Of a stretch of DNA of 64,000 nucleotides, positions 60,247 to 64,000 are shown piece by piece; position 1 is the stretch's first letter, and the number at the start of each line of letters is the position of its first letter. The notes under the pieces were generated by a model. That model was given only the letters and a program-made list of their open reading frames with translations, made no database searches and was not told where the DNA came from. The translations under genes and the position numbers were made by a program. Source of the stretch: Monarcha castaneiventris obscurior (Eukaryota; Chordata; Aves; Passeriformes; Monarchidae); assembly GCA_026261815.1 (NCBI GenBank), contig JAMPIT010000895.1, positions 744,001 to 808,000 on the forward strand. The letters are read 5' to 3'.

Positions 60247-62377
60247 CATATAAAAATAAATTTTGGAACTGTGATTTACTCCAGCTTGAGTGCTGGAAGT
60301 AGTTATAAACTTCAATGCAAAACTTTATGTTATAAAATACTTTCAGAAACTCTTCCATCATTTGGAAACTTTTTGATAGAATCAAATTTTTAATAAAAAC
60401 AGCTTTTAGTTATATACATTTGAGAAGCAAATGCAGAGAGACCATTGTTACTAGACTGAAAACAAAATTAGAGAAATTTGAAACTCCTTTTTTTGAGTTT
60501 GGATGATTTTTAAAGGTATATTACACTTACAAATGAACCCTAAAGTGAATGCAAAAAAGCAAAGGGACTTTCAATGTCATTCACACAGACATTAATTTCA
60601 GAAGATACTGCTGTTTTCAATCAAGTTTAACACTGTTCATTTTTTCTCATTATCAGCAAAACAAAAAAAGTACATGCTGAGGATAAGGAAACAGCTTTGT
60701 TTATCCTCAAAATCATGTGCTTACCAGAACTAAAGCATGTATTTGCCATATGTCAGCCCCTGCCCCCCTTCTTTAAATTACAAATTCATTAATATAGCAC
60801 AGCAGTGCTACATCATTAGCAAGGAATAAAGCACATTTTAAAGCACAATTAAGTGGTATAAAACTACTTGGAGAGAAAGGTTTTCCACTGCAGCAGTGTC
60901 TTAGGGAGACCAAAGGGGAAACCTGACACGAAGGAATGTCAGCCTGAACTTGATTAATTTGTACTCAGAGCAACATGTCCCGTCCCCCACTGCAATGGCA
61001 GCAGCTTCCCACATCGCTTTGCTATATCCTCCCTTAGAGCTTTCTTCTGATCTGTAGGTCATCCACGAGACGGATTTGTTCAAATTGACATATTTAATAG
61101 AGTCATATCTTCTCTGTTATTGTCTCAAGCTTCGCAACTCAAACCATCTGCATTGGATGTGTAGGCTCCCAGAGATGGCTGCCTTGCTAAACAGACTGTG
61201 CAGGCTGAATATGCAACGTCCCAGGCCAGAACATGCAAAGCCGACTCAAACACTCCCACAGATGACAGCAGCCCTTCCACAAGCCCCACACTGTGCTTTC
61301 CTGGAATGGTCATTCTGGAAATATCAACAGCTCAGGACAGGGACACACCATGACTCAAAACCAGGTCAAGTCTGAATTTTAGTTTCCCTCTTATTGCTTT
61401 TTTGTTACTGGGATTTGAGACAAGAAGTCTAATGGTTCAGTTTTATGGCTTTGAAAGAAAAGGCTTGAAAAGCTTGATCCCTGTTTTAAATGAAAGCAGA
61501 TTCTCACCCGCACAGAAAAAGCCCAGTGCTTAATGGTGCTTTGCTTGCAAGCGTTGTTATGTTGTTGAAACAAATGTTTCTATGAGGTTTAATGTAGAAG
61601 AGAGCACTTATTTCTATTGCAAAATTAAAACTGAAGTTTATTAAATAAACTTCCTGGCTTAAAAAAAAAAAAGAGAAAAAAAAAAAGAGAAACAGTGGAA
61701 AAACTTTTGTCTGTCCTATGAAGATCCTACGAGTATCCTCAAAACTCCTTTCCCATGGGAGTTAGGATGCTCAGCAAGTTTGGGTGTTAAATCAACATAT
61801 GTTTGTTATTTAAGTTATACTGTCATTGTTTCTTTTCTGTTCTGTGAGACCATGGCATGGCTATCCCTTCCAAGCCTGGAAGCAGCATCTTTAGCTTGTG
61901 AATATTACATTACCCCCTCACCTACTAGACTAGAGAGAAAACACTTTTGCTACATAGAAAGCCTGACAACCCTAAACAAGCTACAATAAAAAGCAAGACC
62001 TGATAAAAATTCCATTACTTGCTTATCTGCAGAGATTCTTCCCAGTTCAAAGGGTCAATTTCCCAGCAGGGCACCAGTGCTTATCAGCTAACTCTGCTGA
62101 GCCTTTCAATTGCAAAGAGAAGTGTTGCCTCCAACTGGCATGACAATGGCACTATTAAACAGGCACTTCAAAGATACAGATGTTGTAAATGCTTTGATTT
62201 TGCCAAGTTCTCTATGCCATCACTATCCAACAGACTTTTTCATGTAGAGGTCAGAGTCCTTACTAAGCAAATGAAAAACAGGTAATAAAATAAGTCATGT
62301 GAAATACAGCAAATCCATCACATGCCTCTAGTCCCAAAGCAGGTCCCCTTGTTTTCCTAGGTACAGAGAAGCCCATA
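60247..62377. other. Upstream intergenic DNA, no gene seen
   Basis: AT-rich sequence without a recognised exon. An A-rich tract with GAG interruptions lies at 61,661-61,692. Confidence 0.5.
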
Positions 62378-62378
62378 C

Positions 62379-62720
62379 CTGGCCGAGAGAGAAACAGGGC
62401 CACTGCAGTATAAGGTTCAATGAATCCACTGCAGCGGGTCCAGTAGGACTTGTGTATATCCCACAAACCTGCAACCCTCCGTCGCACAGGAGTAAACATG
62501 CAAACAGTAGGATTACTGCGAGGACTTAGAGGAGCGGACACTTGGAAGAGCAGATCTGTTGATTAGCTGATGTCTGAGATACCAACCCGGACTCATTTTA
62601 AGCAGGCTGTACAGGCAGGAGAGCCGGTACTCCCTCGGTTGATTAAAGAGACACGGGGTTTGTTTTTTAGCTTGCTGTAGGGTGAGGAGACTGGGCACAG
62701 TCAGCATGGTCATTCTGTAA
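62379..62720 (-). other. CpG-enriched patch with a minus-strand splice donor; possible distal first exon
   Basis: About ten CpG dinucleotides occur in some 300 bp, clearly more than in the flanks. On the PRICKLE1 strand the patch ends CGGCCAG|GTATGG (GT at 62,378-62,377), a good donor. Human PRICKLE1 has alternative distal untranslated first exons, so this could be the avian counterpart. Two overlapping minus-strand open frames here resemble no known protein. It could equally be an enhancer or an unrelated non-coding RNA exon. Confidence 0.3.
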
Positions 62721-64000
62721 TTATCACAGGATCATGTGATATAGGTCGTGCTTGTTAAGGTGCATACGTGGTCATCCCACATCTGCCAGTGCATCAGCAC
62801 TGGATGCATGTACCTTTATCTAGATCTTGGATGACTTGCTACGGACCTTTCCCAGTATTTGATCTGTGACCTTCCTTCACACATAAACCATATGTTTTAA
62901 GTAAAGCTCTCCTGCCCCGAGCACAAGAAGTATGCACGTCATTCATCTTTTAAAATTCCTTTTCACTTAACTCTCTCCCCACTTTCTTTGGAGCAACAGC
63001 CCAGAGTCCCAGCCTTGTTTTTTCACACCAGCTATCTGCCTGGATAGAGCAACATCCTTTGCAAAGAGTGCTGCAATCTCCTTCGGATGCCTGCAGTGCA
63101 GTTCCTTCAACCTGTTAGCTTGTAGCCCTTGGGACACAGGTAACAAGATGTGCCAGAAAGGATTGTAACAGCAAGAAGCTTCATTTTCACATGAATGAGG
63201 ACATGACAGGAAGCTTTCAACCCAAAACATTTCCTGTCTGATCCACAGGCCACAATTTACACATAGGAGTAAACATTGTGACCCACAGCAAACCCAGGTC
63301 ACCTCCTTTAAAATATGTCTGTTGAAAGTACAAACGGACCCCAACTAAATTTTTAGTTCTCGAAATCAGTTTAAACTCCGATACGGGTAAGATTCGATCT
63401 TCATGGAAGGAATTATCCTTTTTCTAGTTACTGTACTTCCCTTCTAATGGGGAAAAGCCCTTTCACTTGGATGTCCCATATCAGTTTCTGCAAGCATGAT
63501 TACGAAGAACACATGCAAACGAAAGCTATTATATTATCACATCTTACTAAGACACACCATACCAGCAGAGACCCACATACTTTCCACCTGTCCCAGCAGC
63601 AAAGCTGCAAGGGCAGTTTATGCCAACATATGACATCTCATGAGACACAACCACAACACATGGCAACATTGTAGTTTTAATAAAACTGACCAAAGCAAAA
63701 TAAAACCCTAACCTCCATGGCTGACAGGCTGATGTGTGATAATGCACAAGTTATAAACAGTTTTGTCTCAGGGCTTTATTCCATCTCAGCTAATGTACAT
63801 TGATGTGCCCTCTCCTTCCATGCCCGCGGCAGCAAAGTAGTACAGCTTGTGGTTATGACTTGCACACTATCATCTCTCTCTTCCTTTCTTTTGTCCTCTC
63901 CCTCCCACCTCCCTTCTAATGCATTACCTTTCAATTAGTCACAGAAGTACAGCAAACCACATTGTTCTCTGATCTCTTACATGGTCTTTTATCTATGAAC
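62721..64000. other. Window end, intergenic, no gene seen
   Basis: No exon, RNA gene or recognisable repeat is identified. A short C/T-rich stretch lies near 63,870-63,920. The next gene expected from mammalian order (ADAMTS20) is not reached. Confidence 0.5.

Overview
The window is vertebrate nuclear DNA, almost certainly from a bird. Genes have introns and the background is AT-rich. Dispersed repeats are CR1 LINE fragments with the avian 3' tail of tandem ATTCTGTG octamers, plus one solo retroviral LTR of a kind common in songbirds and other Neoaves. A passerine is my best guess, but the sequence does not prove it. Only two protein-coding genes are present, and most of the window is intron or intergenic.

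Left part (1 to about 26,170, + strand): the large last intron and the final coding exon of PPHLN1 (periphilin-1, a HUSH silencing-complex subunit), then a short 3' UTR. I found no earlier PPHLN1 exon. The intron holds CR1 copies at about 2,560 and 13,405 and several T/G-rich low-complexity tracts.

Middle (about 26,170 to 30,780): the short tail-to-tail intergenic stretch between PPHLN1 and PRICKLE1, with a long CR1 fragment and the solo LTR.

Right-centre (about 30,780 to 47,600, - strand): the complete PRICKLE1 coding gene. Seven coding exons join in frame to 831 codons: a PET domain, three LIM domains, a long Ser/Arg/acidic tail and a C-terminal CIIS prenylation box. Transcription probably starts in a CpG island at about 45,580-47,600. 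Intron 2 holds a 96-nt open segment with good splice signals on both sides and phases that fit exons 2 and 3. It is the most interesting unexplained object in the window.

Right end (47,600-64,000): PRICKLE1 upstream DNA without a recognisable gene. It holds three CR1 fragments, simple repeats, a CpG-enriched patch at about 62,380-62,720 with a minus-strand splice donor, and a PBX-MEIS type composite motif at 55,841.

The gene order PPHLN1(+) then PRICKLE1(-) agrees with my memory of the human chromosome 12 arrangement. I see no operon, CRISPR array, prokaryotic system or intact mobile element.
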